A DNA stretch of 41,256 nt. It comes from a virus. The stretch spans positions 1-41,256 of the IMG/VR virus record IMGVR_UViG_3300048549_000110. One strand, written 5' to 3'. Shown here in pieces: positions 1 through 6,863 of the stretch. The notes under the pieces are model-generated. The model saw nothing but the letters and a program-made list of their open reading frames with translations. It was not told the DNA's origin and searched no databases. Numbering within the stretch: the stretch's first letter is position 1; each line of letters begins with the position of its first letter. Both the position numbers and the translations under genes were made by a program.

Positions 1-610
1 CCCCAGCAACACCGAGCATGTGGAACGGGTGCATAAGGATATTGTGTTCTGCTTGGAATACAAGCATGTAGTTAAAAGTACCAGAGATACCAAGAGGCAT
101 AGCATCGGAGAAAGAACCTTGACCGAACGGATAGACTAGGAATACTGCACTTGCAGCAGCGACTGGTGCTGAGTAAGCAACACAGATCCAGGGGCGCATA
201 CCAAGGCGGTATGAGAGTTCCCATTCACGTCCCATATAGGCATAGATGCCGATCAGGAAGTGGAAGACTACGAGTTGGAAAGGACCACCATTGTACAGCC
301 ACTCATCGAGAGATGCTGCTTCCCAGATGGGGTAGAAGTGAAGACCAATTGCGTTGGAGGATGGGACAACAGCACCAGAGATGATGTTGTTTCCATACAT
401 AAGTGAACCTGCTACGGGTTCGCGGATGCCGTCAATATCGACGGGAGGTGCTGCTACGAAAGCAACGATGAAGCAGATGGTTGCCGCCAACAGAGTTGGG
501 ATCATCAGTACACCGAACCAACCAACATACAAACGGTTGTTGGTGGAGGTGACCCACTCGCAGAAAGATTCCCACGAGGAAGTAGATTGTTGTCTTGAAA
601 GTGTGGACAT
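1..610 (-). CDS. psbA: Photosystem II D1 protein, 3' end cut by window
   Basis: Phage copy of the D1 reaction-centre subunit, which replaces photodamaged host D1 in the thylakoid membrane during infection. The first 203 residues are visible; the rest (D1 is about 360) lies outside the window. The N-terminus reads [13 protein letters not shown] and continues into the near-invariant D1 block with [27 protein letters not shown] and the first three membrane helices. Residues matching Tyr161 (LVYPFGQG), Asp170 (SFSDAMP), Glu189-His190 and His198 ([14 protein letters not shown]) are all present, so the manganese-cluster and P680 ligands look intact. The frame is open throughout with no intron. There is no clear Shine-Dalgarno before the ATG, but a consensus promoter lies about 150 bases upstream. 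Identification is certain. Confidence 0.98.
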   Translation of the reverse strand, partial: MSTLSRQQSTSSWESFCEWVTSTNNRLYVGWFGVLMIPTLLAATICFIVAFVAAPPVDIDGIREPVAGSLMYGNNIISGAVVPSSNAIGLHFYPIWEAASLDEWLYNGGPFQLVVFHFLIGIYAYMGREWELSYRLGMRPWICVAYSAPVAAASAVFLVYPFGQGSFSDAMPLGISGTFNYMLVFQAEHNILMHPFHMLGVAG

Positions 611-658
611 TTTGAAAAAGGGTTAGGTATGAGTGCAGGGAAACACTAGTAAATTATT

Positions 659-681
659 CCTGTCTCACCCTCAGAGGCAGG
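659..681 (-). other. Possible hairpin in the psbA 5' leader
   Basis: On the psbA mRNA strand CCTGCCTC and GAGACAGG flank a 7-base loop, giving an 8-position stem with one mismatch. It lies between the promoter at 758-786 and the start codon at 610. There is no T-run after it, so it does not look like a terminator; it could stabilise the leader or affect translation. Only the pairing is seen, the role is inferred. Confidence 0.35.
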
Positions 682-757
682 TATTAAAGACTGTTGTTTA
701 GACACGCTGTTTAGTCTTGGTAAGGCGTGTTGTGTGTCGTTTTGTAACGACTCATAT

Positions 758-786
758 AATATATAGGCATTATCCGATTTTGTCAA
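758..786 (-). promoter_or_regulatory. Sigma70-type promoter for psbA
   Basis: TTGACA (786-781), 17-base spacer, TATATT (763-758), reading toward psbA. The -35 box lies in the last codons of the upstream gene. The match to the bacterial housekeeping consensus is near perfect and suggests early expression by unmodified host RNA polymerase. Confidence 0.75.
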
Positions 787-1057
787 CCCCTTCCTGCTGA
801 ACCAGTTCGTAATCTGTCCCCTGATCTGTCTCGATCAACCAGGACTGGAAGGCATCATAAACGACTCGGAATGCCTCAGGAGCACCCTTGCCTTCTGTGA
901 ACTGTCCCAACATGCCTTGACATGCACCGCTGGATGTGTAGTCATGACAGAATTCATATACTTTTCTATCAATCTGACACCCATGCATGACAAGGGCGGC
1001 TAAACAAAAGCGCCTATCATCTAGGCGCTCAGGATTGTATCTCCAATCTTCAATCAT
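770..1057 (-). CDS. Hypothetical protein, 95 aa
   Basis: Not recognised. The ATG at 1057 (MIEDWRYNPERLDD) is chosen because it overlaps the stop of the preceding small gene as ATGA; four codons upstream a further Met is possible. The protein is acidic to neutral, has three Cys in the first 45 residues (CLAALVMHGC, CHDY) and no membrane segment. Its final codons hold the -35 element of the psbA promoter. It has the look of a soluble host-takeover protein, but no function is supported. Confidence 0.7.
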   Translation of the reverse strand: MIEDWRYNPERLDDRRFCLAALVMHGCQIDRKVYEFCHDYTSSGACQGMLGQFTEGKGAPEAFRVVYDAFQSWLIETDQGTDYELVQQEGVDKIG

Positions 1058-1215
1058 AGTGATACACAACGTAGTTCTTTTTTACAGGTGGGAGAGATAC
1101 TCATTCGTGAGCAGAGATAAATGTAAAACTCTGCCTTGATTCTAGTGAGATTATTGTAGTGTTTCAATCTGATCCATCTACCATTCAAATTAAATTCTAA
1201 TGCGTATCTCTCCAT
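1054..1215 (-). CDS. Small hypothetical protein, 53 aa
   Basis: Open frame MERYALEFNLNGRW... ending in ...CKKELRCVSL. Its TGA stop overlaps the ATG of the next gene (ATGA), the usual coupling in this genome, which is the main support for it being real. It is basic and rich in Arg/Lys, with three Cys in the C-terminal 20 residues. No strong ribosome binding site is seen before the ATG. Not recognised; it fills what would otherwise be an empty 190-base gap. Confidence 0.5.
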   Translation of the reverse strand: MERYALEFNLNGRWIRLKHYNNLTRIKAEFYIYLCSRMSISPTCKKELRCVSL

Positions 1216-1245
1216 TGATCTGCGTTCAACACAGATTTATTTAGT

Positions 1246-1353
1246 TTACCAGATGCCAGGGATAACCTGTCCTGTCAGTGCGTATGCACCGAGTGCTGCG
1301 ATGACTCCGAGCATTGCTGCCCATCCATTGATGCGTTCTGCTTTTTCGTTCAT
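1246..1353 (-). CDS. hli: High-light-inducible protein, short form (35 aa)
   Basis: Single-helix chlorophyll-binding stress protein of the Hlip/SCP family, thought to dissipate excess light energy and protect photosystem II or chlorophyll intermediates in the thylakoid. The sequence shows the core ExxNGxxAMxG pattern (ERINGWAAMLG) followed by a hydrophobic helix and the ending TGQVIPGIW, typical of short cyanophage and Prochlorococcus Hlips. The Arg common at the seventh position is Trp here, a variant also seen in this group. Its ATG overlaps the peroxiredoxin stop (ATGA), so the two are translated together. Confidence 0.93.
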   Translation of the reverse strand: MNEKAERINGWAAMLGVIAALGAYALTGQVIPGIW

Positions 1354-1838
1354 TGTTCTTGTAGATAGTTGAGTACGGTTTGTGGAGATGAAACAGAGTA
1401 GGGATCTGCGGGGCAGAGACCTACCTTACCAGGTTCTTCAAAGATCCTTTCAATCTCACCATTATTTACTACCATAGCATATCGCCATGATCGATATCCA
1501 AATCCAAAGTTTGCTTTGTTCACTGCCATTCCCATGGCGCTAGTGAATTCACATGCTCCGTCTGGAATTGGTTTTACATTTTGAACTTTGACTTGACTGA
1601 ACCATTGGTTCATTACAAAGGAATCGTTAACAGAAATACAGTAGACTTCATTAACATACTTCATGAACTCAGGATAAAGTTCATCGTATGCAGGTAGTTG
1701 TCTTGTAGTACAAGTGGGTGTGAATGCACCAGGTAGTGAGAATACTACACTACGCTTACGATCAAACAAATGATGGGTATCAATGTCTACCCAGGTGTCA
1801 CCCTTACTGTATTTGAAAGTTACCTCAGGTAGGAACAT
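1350..1838 (-). CDS. Peroxiredoxin, Prx5/AhpE-type thioredoxin fold
   Basis: Predicted thiol peroxidase reducing H2O2 or organic peroxides. It contains the Prx5-type active-site block PGAFTPTCT with the peroxidatic Cys at residue 43, followed by QLPAYDELYPEF and the SVND strand typical of the family. A second Cys near residue 143 (GLCPADPY) could be the resolving residue. The start at 1838 (MFLPEV) is chosen over an in-frame ATG 33 bases upstream because GAGGAG sits 7 bases before it. Length 162 aa fits the family. It is co-transcribed between two hli genes and upstream of psbA, which suggests protection of the photosystem from reactive oxygen. Confidence 0.9.
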   Translation of the reverse strand: MFLPEVTFKYSKGDTWVDIDTHHLFDRKRSVVFSLPGAFTPTCTTRQLPAYDELYPEFMKYVNEVYCISVNDSFVMNQWFSQVKVQNVKPIPDGACEFTSAMGMAVNKANFGFGYRSWRYAMVVNNGEIERIFEEPGKVGLCPADPYSVSSPQTVLNYLQEQ

Positions 1839-2175
1839 CGTTAGTCTCCTCAGTAACTTCCCAAGAACCACCTACACCACCGTCCATGTTGACAACAATG
1901 TCTGGTGTCTTTGAATGATGTGGTTCGTGAGGTCTGTCCATAGGTTGAGACTTAGTGTCGTCATTCCTGGATAGGTTCTTGATCACAATGAAGGCATCCT
2001 TATTGAACTTGCGAGTACCATAAGGTGTTGCCCACTTCTTATTGTAGTTTTCACCTTGGTGGATGCCAGAGACAACAGTGCCTCCAACTTCAACCACGAT
2101 GTTGTCATGCCTCACGTCCCATCCGAGAGCAGCAACTGTCTCGATCAGGGACTCTTCTGTATAAGTTTGTTGCAT
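1825..2175 (-). CDS. Hypothetical protein, 116 aa
   Basis: Not recognised. It starts MQQTYTEESLIETVAALGW and has a Gly/Val-rich beta-like middle (NIVVEVGGTVVSG), followed by a polar tail with DRPHEPHHSKTPD and a Gly-rich end. No membrane segment. Its ATG shares a base with the TAA of the upstream hli gene (TAATG), and its 3' end runs 14 bases into the peroxiredoxin gene, carrying that gene's ribosome binding site. It is clearly part of the hli-Prx-hli operon, but its role is unknown. Confidence 0.75.
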   Translation of the reverse strand: MQQTYTEESLIETVAALGWDVRHDNIVVEVGGTVVSGIHQGENYNKKWATPYGTRKFNKDAFIVIKNLSRNDDTKSQPMDRPHEPHHSKTPDIVVNMDGGVGGSWEVTEETNDVPT

Positions 2176-2393
2176 TAGAAACCAAAGATACCAAAGAAAA
2201 ATACACTACCACTAGTAGCGTAGGAAATAACAGCAGCAACAAATCCAAGCATAGCAGTACGTCCATTCAGTTTTTCTGCACGTTCGGCATAGGTTTCGTA
2301 ACCATAGCGTTCTGCTTCGGTTGGGTCAATATACATACGGGGTTCAGTTGCCCACATGTTTTGCTGGCCACGGTCGTTAGAAGTAACAGTCAT
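2175..2393 (-). CDS. hli: High-light-inducible protein, 72 aa
   Basis: Hlip family chlorophyll-binding single-helix protein. A polar N-terminal 40 residues (NMWATEPRMYIDPTEAERYGYET) precedes the canonical motif ERAEKLNGRTAMLGFVAAV with all conserved positions (Glu, Asn, Arg, Ala-Met, Gly-Phe), then a second hydrophobic run ending in FFFGIFGF. This is the classical ExxNGRxAMxGF form, unlike the shorter paralog at 1246. It heads an operon that continues into the 116-aa gene, peroxiredoxin and short hli, and is preceded by its own sigma70-type promoter. Confidence 0.95.
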   Translation of the reverse strand: MTVTSNDRGQQNMWATEPRMYIDPTEAERYGYETYAERAEKLNGRTAMLGFVAAVISYATSGSVFFFGIFGF

Positions 2394-2420
2394 GAGTTGT
2401 AAAGTTATGTAACAGGTCCT

Positions 2421-2449
2421 ACTATATAGGATTTGTTAAGATTTGTCAA
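2421..2449 (-). promoter_or_regulatory. Sigma70-type promoter for the hli-Prx operon
   Basis: TTGACA (2449-2444), 17-base spacer, TATAGT (2426-2421), ending 28 bases before the hli ATG. The TGA inside TTGACA is the stop codon of the upstream gene at 2446. Confidence 0.7.
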
Positions 2450-2739
2450 CCAAACGAGATCATGTCTTGACCAGGAGTGTTGATTTCAATGTTGCCTGCT
2501 GCTGCCACGGTGTCACTCAGATCAAAATTAATATAATCTGATGTACTGAGTCCTAGATCCTGAGTGAAGGCACTTGTAGCGCCTCCTGGAATCCTCTCAG
2601 TGATAGTTTGGAGACCTTGATAGTGTCGCCATACCTCACTAAGATTGTTGCGATCAAATGTAGGATCGTCAATTGCTGCTTTCAAAGCAGATCGCAGTGC
2701 ATCTACTGCGTTGTTAAATTCATTACGAACGTTTGTCAT
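2446..2739 (-). CDS. Hypothetical protein, 97 aa
   Basis: Not recognised. Starts MTNVRNEFNNAVDALRSALKAA with a predicted amphipathic helix, followed by a polar section and an acidic C-terminus ending GQDMISFG. No Cys, no membrane helix. Start overlaps the stop of the upstream gene. Its stop codon is embedded in the -35 box of the hli promoter. Confidence 0.75.
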   Translation of the reverse strand: MTNVRNEFNNAVDALRSALKAAIDDPTFDRNNLSEVWRHYQGLQTITERIPGGATSAFTQDLGLSTSDYINFDLSDTVAAAGNIEINTPGQDMISFG

Positions 2740-3017
2740 TAGTCAGTGTCCTTTGGTGATTTTACATTGTCTCGCACATAGCAGGGAACTCCTGCTGGAT
2801 CCAACCACTTAGTGTATTCAAAGTCATCCATCGCTGTGCTCATCTGCATAGCATTGTCACAGAGATACATGTCCTGGTACCTTCCAGTACGGGCATCAGT
2901 CTTTTGAATACGAAAGTCGGGAGTACCGTTATCGAGAACACCTGTCTCGACATAGCGGTAGGGAAAGCGTTCTAGGAGAACAATCGGTGTCATGTACTGG
3001 TGAGATAACCTAGGCAT
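2739..3017 (-). CDS. Hypothetical protein, 92 aa
   Basis: Not recognised. The ATG at 3017 (MPRLSHQYMTPIV) is preferred because it lies 12 bases after the upstream stop; a GTG ten codons earlier would overlap that gene by 19 bases. The protein is rich in aromatic residues and short beta-like stretches (PIVLLERFPYRYVETG, DARTGRYQDMYLCDN) and ends in a charged tail. It lies just downstream of an oxygenase in one transcript, so a joint role is possible but unproven. Confidence 0.7.
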   Translation of the reverse strand: MPRLSHQYMTPIVLLERFPYRYVETGVLDNGTPDFRIQKTDARTGRYQDMYLCDNAMQMSTAMDDFEYTKWLDPAGVPCYVRDNVKSPKDTD

Positions 3018-3028
3018 ATGATAGCACG

Positions 3029-3649
3029 TTATAGGAAATGATACCACCCTGTCGCGATCAGTTTCTCTGATGTGTCTGATTTGCGACCCCTATGGGTGTA
3101 GGTCCAATCGCTAGGCCAGATGACAGTCAAACCTTTTTCAGCAGGAACATATAGATCTTGATGAAACCATTCGGTACCACCATCGGGCACATCATTTAAG
3201 AACGTCATCCAAACGAGGTGTCTATAAGTATTAGATCTACTCGATGACTGTCTTTCACAGTGCCACATGTGGTAACCACCACCTGGTTTATAGTATTGAA
3301 GATTGAAGAACTCTTCCATCTTCCAGATATTTGTCTTAGAACAAAGAGGGAAGTGATCGACATAGTTATTCACTACACGGTTCACTTCCCCAGTGAGATC
3401 ACGAACTCTGCTATCAGTGATCCCAATAAAGACAGGGTTGTCCATGGAATCTTTGATAGCAGTGTTTACCATGCCACCACCATTATCATCAATCGTTTCC
3501 CCAGGCCATTTCTCAAAGATAGTTTGAGTATGATAAAAGTCAACGATGCCATCAACAACGCTCTCGTCAATCTTCTCTGTGTAGATAAAATCGGTACGAG
3601 GATTCGCTATTCGGCCATCATACAGTATAGGTTCTGGGTTAAGTTTCAT
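3029..3649 (-). CDS. 2OG-Fe(II) oxygenase, prolyl 4-hydroxylase-like
   Basis: Member of the double-stranded beta-helix oxygenases that use Fe(II), O2 and 2-oxoglutarate to hydroxylate a substrate. Visible core: a metal-site region YHMWHCERQ in which HxE replaces the usual HxD, the strand HLVWMTFLNDVPDGGTEW, then KGLTVIWPSDWTYTHRG with the distal His and a downstream region ending TGWYHF. Length 206 aa is normal for phage members. Substrate unknown. The neighbour upstream ends directly before the ATG. One of six such enzymes in this window. Confidence 0.85.
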   Translation of the reverse strand: MKLNPEPILYDGRIANPRTDFIYTEKIDESVVDGIVDFYHTQTIFEKWPGETIDDNGGGMVNTAIKDSMDNPVFIGITDSRVRDLTGEVNRVVNNYVDHFPLCSKTNIWKMEEFFNLQYYKPGGGYHMWHCERQSSSRSNTYRHLVWMTFLNDVPDGGTEWFHQDLYVPAEKGLTVIWPSDWTYTHRGRKSDTSEKLIATGWYHFL

Positions 3650-3859
3650 TTAGACAAGTACATTATCTGCTATAAGGTGGTCAATAAGGTAGGCATAATC
3701 TTCTTCAACATCTGAACCAAAGAACCTGACTCCTTTATTTTCATAAAAGCGACAGACTTGTGAGAACAGATGAGGATACTGGATTTCCAAGGAGATGTCT
3801 CCGTTGGCAGCATCGCGAAGGATTTGCAAAGAGTTTGCAAATCTAGATTGGATCGTCAT
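3650..3859 (-). CDS. Hypothetical protein, 69 aa
   Basis: Not recognised. Mostly helical and acidic (MTIQSRFANSLQILRDAANG ... VEEDYAYLIDHLIADNVLV). The start is supported by AGGAGAGAG 6 bases upstream. It follows the tRNA gene on the same transcript and ends directly against the oxygenase start. Confidence 0.75.
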   Translation of the reverse strand: MTIQSRFANSLQILRDAANGDISLEIQYPHLFSQVCRFYENKGVRFFGSDVEEDYAYLIDHLIADNVLV

Positions 3860-3891
3860 GATCGTCTCTCTCCTACTTATTCTACTGTGTT

Positions 3892-3909
3892 CGGGGGGCG
3901 TAACCCCGA
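3892..3909 (-). other. Hairpin just 3' of the tRNA gene
   Basis: Directly after the tRNA discriminator base, TCGGGG pairs with CCCCGA across a 6-7 base loop. There is no T-run, so termination is doubtful; it may define the 3' end for tRNA processing or separate the tRNA from the downstream mRNA. Confidence 0.45.
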
Positions 3910-3983
<74 letters not shown>

Positions 3984-3986
3984 ATG

Positions 3987-4505
3987 TTACCGCCAAGCGG
4001 GTCCCTGGATCCATCCTACAAGGGATAGACGGGTGCCTGAGGTCACAGGAGCAACCATGTGTGGGTCATCCGAATGGAAGAACACCATGTATGCTGACTT
4101 CAATGGGACTGCCTGATTGATTAGATGGAACTCACCACCTTCAAAGTTATCATTCAGTAGGAGAGTGAATGATATCTTACGAATCTTCTGATCATTCCTC
4201 TTAAAGGGATGCCATTCAGATTCATCTTGGTGCCAATCATAACGATGACCTTCACTATACTTTGTCACCTGCAAGGGTTCAACAAAGTCTAGATCAAAAA
4301 ACCAATTCGCTGCTTCATTCACACGAGTAGCATAAGACATGATGATATCATAGAGTGTTTGAGAATCAATGAAGGCGACTTCACATTCTCTAACGTTCTC
4401 TATTTCTGTTGTCTTAAAGTTCTTGTGTTCTGAAACTATTTGATTGATCTGTTCAAACTCATCATCAGTCAGTTCGACAGTGACATAACGATCACGGTAG
4501 TTCAT
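3987..4505 (-). CDS. 2OG-Fe(II) oxygenase, PKHD/PiuC-like
   Basis: Predicted Fe(II)/2-oxoglutarate hydroxylase of 172 aa. The Fe site HxD is in YDWHQDESEW, followed by the strand ISFTLLLNDNFEGGEF; the distal His is in DDPHMVAPVTSGTRLSLVGW, where the Arg after VTSGT would bind 2-oxoglutarate. The PVTSGTR stretch is the hallmark of PKHD-type hydroxylases. The start at 4505 (MNYRDRYVTVEL) gives a family-like N-terminus with 14-base overlap to the upstream small gene; an earlier in-frame ATG at 4583 would add 26 unlikely residues. Substrate unknown. Confidence 0.88.
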   Translation of the reverse strand: MNYRDRYVTVELTDDEFEQINQIVSEHKNFKTTEIENVRECEVAFIDSQTLYDIIMSYATRVNEAANWFFDLDFVEPLQVTKYSEGHRYDWHQDESEWHPFKRNDQKIRKISFTLLLNDNFEGGEFHLINQAVPLKSAYMVFFHSDDPHMVAPVTSGTRLSLVGWIQGPAWR

Positions 4506-4632
4506 AAATGGATTTAATTCTTTCGTTAACTGCATATGCTGACATGTCAGCACCCTGCTCCACATGTTCATGGAGTTCGTCAATCAGAAGTTCTAACATG
4601 TAGAAGTCTTCTGAATCAAGATAGTCATCCAT
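4492..4632 (-). CDS. Small acidic hypothetical protein, 46 aa
   Basis: Open frame MDDYLDSEDFYMLELLIDEL... , a short, strongly acidic helical protein. First gene after a consensus promoter (4660-4688), which supports translation from the ATG at 4632 rather than the longer reading from 4719 that would lie upstream of the transcript start. It overlaps the start of the downstream oxygenase by 14 bases. Acidic mini-proteins of this kind are common among phage early genes; no function can be assigned. Confidence 0.6.
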   Translation of the reverse strand: MDDYLDSEDFYMLELLIDELHEHVEQGADMSAYAVNERIKSIYELP

Positions 4633-4659
4633 GGTTTGCTCTAAGTCCAGAACTCTATT

Positions 4660-4688
4660 AATATATAGCAGGATGACTGCGATGTCAA
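4660..4688 (-). promoter_or_regulatory. Sigma70-type promoter, early-type
   Basis: TTGACA (4688-4683), 17-base spacer, TATATT (4665-4660). The TGA in TTGACA is the stop codon of the upstream oxygenase (4685-4687). It would drive the 46-aa gene, oxygenase, tRNA-Arg and further downstream genes. Confidence 0.75.
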
Positions 4689-5284
4689 CCGCCTTGTTGC
4701 AGTTGGATGCGTGGCACAACCGCGTGTGGTGTCATCTCCTTACCCATAATGTTGAAAGAAATGATAGTGCGAGACACATCAGTGAAGTTAGGTTCCTGCA
4801 TGTGTGGTAAGTATGATGGAAAGAACACACAGTCACCTTCATTTACATCAGGCATGTAGTCCACCACCTCACCGTTGATGTAGTTGTGGAAGGGTGCGAA
4901 GAATGTAGTTGCCTTATGGATCTCAGGTTTGAAATCAACATACAATACAGCAGTGATTCCCACAGGTCCATGGTTATGTACCCCATGAAACATACCATTC
5001 TTGGTAGTCTGATGCCACATTGCTACAATCTTTCTGATGTCCAGAGGGTAATCAATCTGCATCTCATCTAGAATTGGATCTAAACAGTCTAATACATCCC
5101 AATAATACTTGGGCATGATCTTCTTACCAACTAACTCATGATAATCTGTGTCCATCTCATGTAGATTGAGACGACCACCAGTGATATGTGCCTGAGGACT
5201 GTTCTCATTACACTTATCTAGTAAGATAGGTTTCCACTTGTCCCAGTCAGGAACTTTGAAAGATTCAATTGGAATTGTAAACAT
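4685..5284 (-). CDS. 2OG-Fe(II) oxygenase, phage PF13759-like
   Basis: Predicted oxygenase of 199 aa related to the phage 2OG-Fe(II) family found in many cyanophages. Visible core: MFHGVHNHGPVGITAVLYVDF, where the HNH region replaces the classical HxD, and GDCVFFPSYLPHMQEPNF with the distal His, followed by SRTIISFNIMG with the candidate 2-oxoglutarate-binding Arg. The ATG at 5284 (MFTIPIESF) is chosen as the natural start; an upstream in-frame ATG at 5305 adds seven residues inside the nuclease gene. Overlaps the nuclease by 20 bases. Confidence 0.82.
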   Translation of the reverse strand: MFTIPIESFKVPDWDKWKPILLDKCNENSPQAHITGGRLNLHEMDTDYHELVGKKIMPKYYWDVLDCLDPILDEMQIDYPLDIRKIVAMWHQTTKNGMFHGVHNHGPVGITAVLYVDFKPEIHKATTFFAPFHNYINGEVVDYMPDVNEGDCVFFPSYLPHMQEPNFTDVSRTIISFNIMGKEMTPHAVVPRIQLQQGG

Positions 5285-5603
5285 TTTTGATAAACCATTC
5301 AGCATCTACAACCGCAAGGGGTTTCTTTCCATTCTTTTTCATGAATAGAATTGGTGTGTTATCACCAGAGTTTGCACACGCTTGATCGTATGCATCATAT
5401 ACATTGAGTTTTTCGACATTCTTACATTCAATACTGAATGGAAACTTCTGTCTGGCATCTCTCGCCATCATAATATCTTCACCACCAGCACCCATACTAC
5501 GAGACTCAATATCTTCTGGGTGAATATCTCTATGCTCGATGAGCATGTCTCTCACCCACTGCTGGAACCTACGTCCCTTTGCTTTCGCGCTCTGTGGCCT
5601 CAT
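5265..5603 (-). CDS. PD-(D/E)XK superfamily nuclease, Holliday-resolvase-like
   Basis: A 112-aa protein with the compact layout of small phage nucleases. A basic N-terminus (KAKGRRFQQWVRDML) is followed by a GAGGEDI loop with Asp43 and then the strand FPFSIECKN with E59-C-K61, the E-x-K catalytic signature. The C-terminal half (YDQACAN, TPILFMKKNGKKPLAVVDAEWF) matches the helix and strands that complete the fold. Such enzymes cut branched or single-stranded DNA in recombination and packaging, or act as host DNA nucleases. The exact substrate cannot be read from sequence. It is encoded among small accessory genes. Confidence 0.75.
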   Translation of the reverse strand: MRPQSAKAKGRRFQQWVRDMLIEHRDIHPEDIESRSMGAGGEDIMMARDARQKFPFSIECKNVEKLNVYDAYDQACANSGDNTPILFMKKNGKKPLAVVDAEWFIKNVYNSN

Positions 5604-5802
5604 AATGTTTCTTGTACTTAAAGTATACTTTGTAGTAGCGGTTACACGCTTCTCTTATATACTTATAATCCTCAGAGTCAGTCCCATCTGGGGGAAGAGC
5701 ACTGAGGATTGCACAACACCCCTCCATCTCTGAGATCAATCTAAGATATACGGTGGGGTGTAAGTTATCGGAATCTATATTCCACTGGTGTTTAATCGGC
5801 AT
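5569..5802 (-). CDS. Hypothetical protein, 77 aa
   Basis: Not recognised. The start at 5802 (MPIKHQWNIDSDNLHPTVYL) overlaps the end of the upstream small gene by 11 bases; longer in-frame starts would be antiphase to that gene. A middle part with two Cys (EMEGCCAIL, REACNRYY) leads to a Lys/Tyr-rich C-terminus. It overlaps the nuclease gene by 35 bases. Soluble; function unknown. Confidence 0.6.
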   Translation of the reverse strand: MPIKHQWNIDSDNLHPTVYLRLISEMEGCCAILSALPPDGTDSEDYKYIREACNRYYKVYFKYKKHYEATERESKGT

Positions 5803-5953
5803 AACCATCATCGTCATCACCAAGACGATACCCAATCTGTGGTTCTGATGATTGCACTGTGTATCGTTGGGGATCTTCCTTGATGGCATCTTCTAGACTG
5901 ATTGCTAGAAGTTTGAGGTTATGAGCGATTGCTTTTACCTTATCGTAATTCAT
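5792..5953 (-). CDS. Small hypothetical protein, 53 aa
   Basis: Open frame MNYDKVKAIAHNLKLLAISL... ending in an acidic tail GDDDDGYAD. The start is very well supported: AGGAGGAG lies 6 bases before the ATG, and the ATG overlaps the stop of the upstream gene as ATGA. The helical N-terminus and acidic C-terminus suggest a small soluble protein. Not recognised. Confidence 0.75.
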   Translation of the reverse strand: MNYDKVKAIAHNLKLLAISLEDAIKEDPQRYTVQSSEPQIGYRLGDDDDGYAD

Positions 5954-6171
5954 TCAGTCTCCTCCTGCTTTGGTTTGTTGAATCCAAATGGTCCTACACC
6001 ATGGTCTGCTCTCTCTTTCATGACTGCACCACTCAGTGCTTCCATGACTTTGAGTACATCCTCAGACTTGGTAGGTCCTGGTCCCATACGTTCAATGACA
6101 TAGTTGTACTTGTCAAAGAACTCATCGGATACACATTTGTAATCTTCTACTGTGATTCGTGTGTCCTTCAT
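5950..6171 (-). CDS. Hypothetical protein, 73 aa
   Basis: Not recognised. MKDTRITVEDYKCVSDEFFD... is charged and helical, with the ending VGPFGFNKPKQEETE. It is coupled at both ends by ATGA overlaps, with talC upstream and the 53-aa gene downstream, so it is translated with talC. The C-terminal codons form the strong ribosome binding site of the next gene. Confidence 0.78.
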   Translation of the reverse strand: MKDTRITVEDYKCVSDEFFDKYNYVIERMGPGPTKSEDVLKVMEALSGAVMKERADHGVGPFGFNKPKQEETE

Positions 6172-6842
6172 TCGTCATCATCCGTGTTAATAAAACGTTG
6201 TACCTCTGCCCAGTCTTTCTCAAACTGGGTAAGTCCTTCGCGAGTAAGGACATGATCATACATCTTCCAGAATACCGTGGGTGGCATCGTAACTACATTA
6301 GCACCATACAGGAAGCAGCGGGAGACATGATGCACATCTCTTAATGATGCAGCCAGTATCTGTGTGTCAATGCGATGAGTAGCATACACACCAGCAATCG
6401 CACGTACAAGTTCCACTCCACTCACACTGTTGTCGTTACATCTTCCTACAAAGGGTGACACATACTTAGCACCTGCCTTAGCAGCAAGGATTGCCTGTGC
6501 CGTAGAGAAGATAAGGGTTACATTTACATCAATTTCATTATCAGAAAGAGTCTTACATGCTTTGAGACCTTCTACATTGCAAGGAACTTTGATTGTAATG
6601 TTTGGATTGATCTGAATATAAGCATCTGCCATCACTAGCATCTCTTCTGCTGTTGATCCAGATACTTCTGCTGAGATAGATGATGTCCAGGGGAACATAT
6701 CTGAGATCTCTTCTAATACTTCTTCGGGGTCTCGCCCTGCTCTGAGCATCAACGTAGGGTTAGTAGTCACACCATCGATAAGACCAGTCTCTACTGCTCT
6801 CTCGATTTCGTTAGCATCACTACTATCCAAAAAGATTTTCAT
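6168..6842 (-). CDS. talC: Transaldolase, TalC/FSA-like type
   Basis: Predicted pentose phosphate pathway transaldolase that moves dihydroxyacetone units between sugar phosphates, a well-known cyanophage auxiliary gene thought to steer carbon toward the pentose phosphate pathway and nucleotide synthesis. The start MKIFLDSSDANEI and VTTNPTLMLR match the family. The Schiff-base Lys lies in NITIKVPC, followed by NVTLIFSTAQAILAAKAGAKYVSPFVGR. Length 224 aa fits the short TalC class. Two consecutive ATGs exist (6845 and 6842); the second is chosen for family fit and spacing from AAGG. A strong terminator hairpin ends only about 20 bases upstream of this start. Confidence 0.95.
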   Translation of the reverse strand: MKIFLDSSDANEIERAVETGLIDGVTTNPTLMLRAGRDPEEVLEEISDMFPWTSSISAEVSGSTAEEMLVMADAYIQINPNITIKVPCNVEGLKACKTLSDNEIDVNVTLIFSTAQAILAAKAGAKYVSPFVGRCNDNSVSGVELVRAIAGVYATHRIDTQILAASLRDVHHVSRCFLYGANVVTMPPTVFWKMYDHVLTREGLTQFEKDWAEVQRFINTDDDE

Positions 6843-6863
6843 CATAACCTTAATAATTGTAAG

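Noticed and set aside
354-626. Open frames on the plus strand opposite psbA
   Set aside because: They mirror the strongly conserved psbA frame and have no start signals. A real antisense RNA like CfrI of S-PM2 cannot be shown from sequence.
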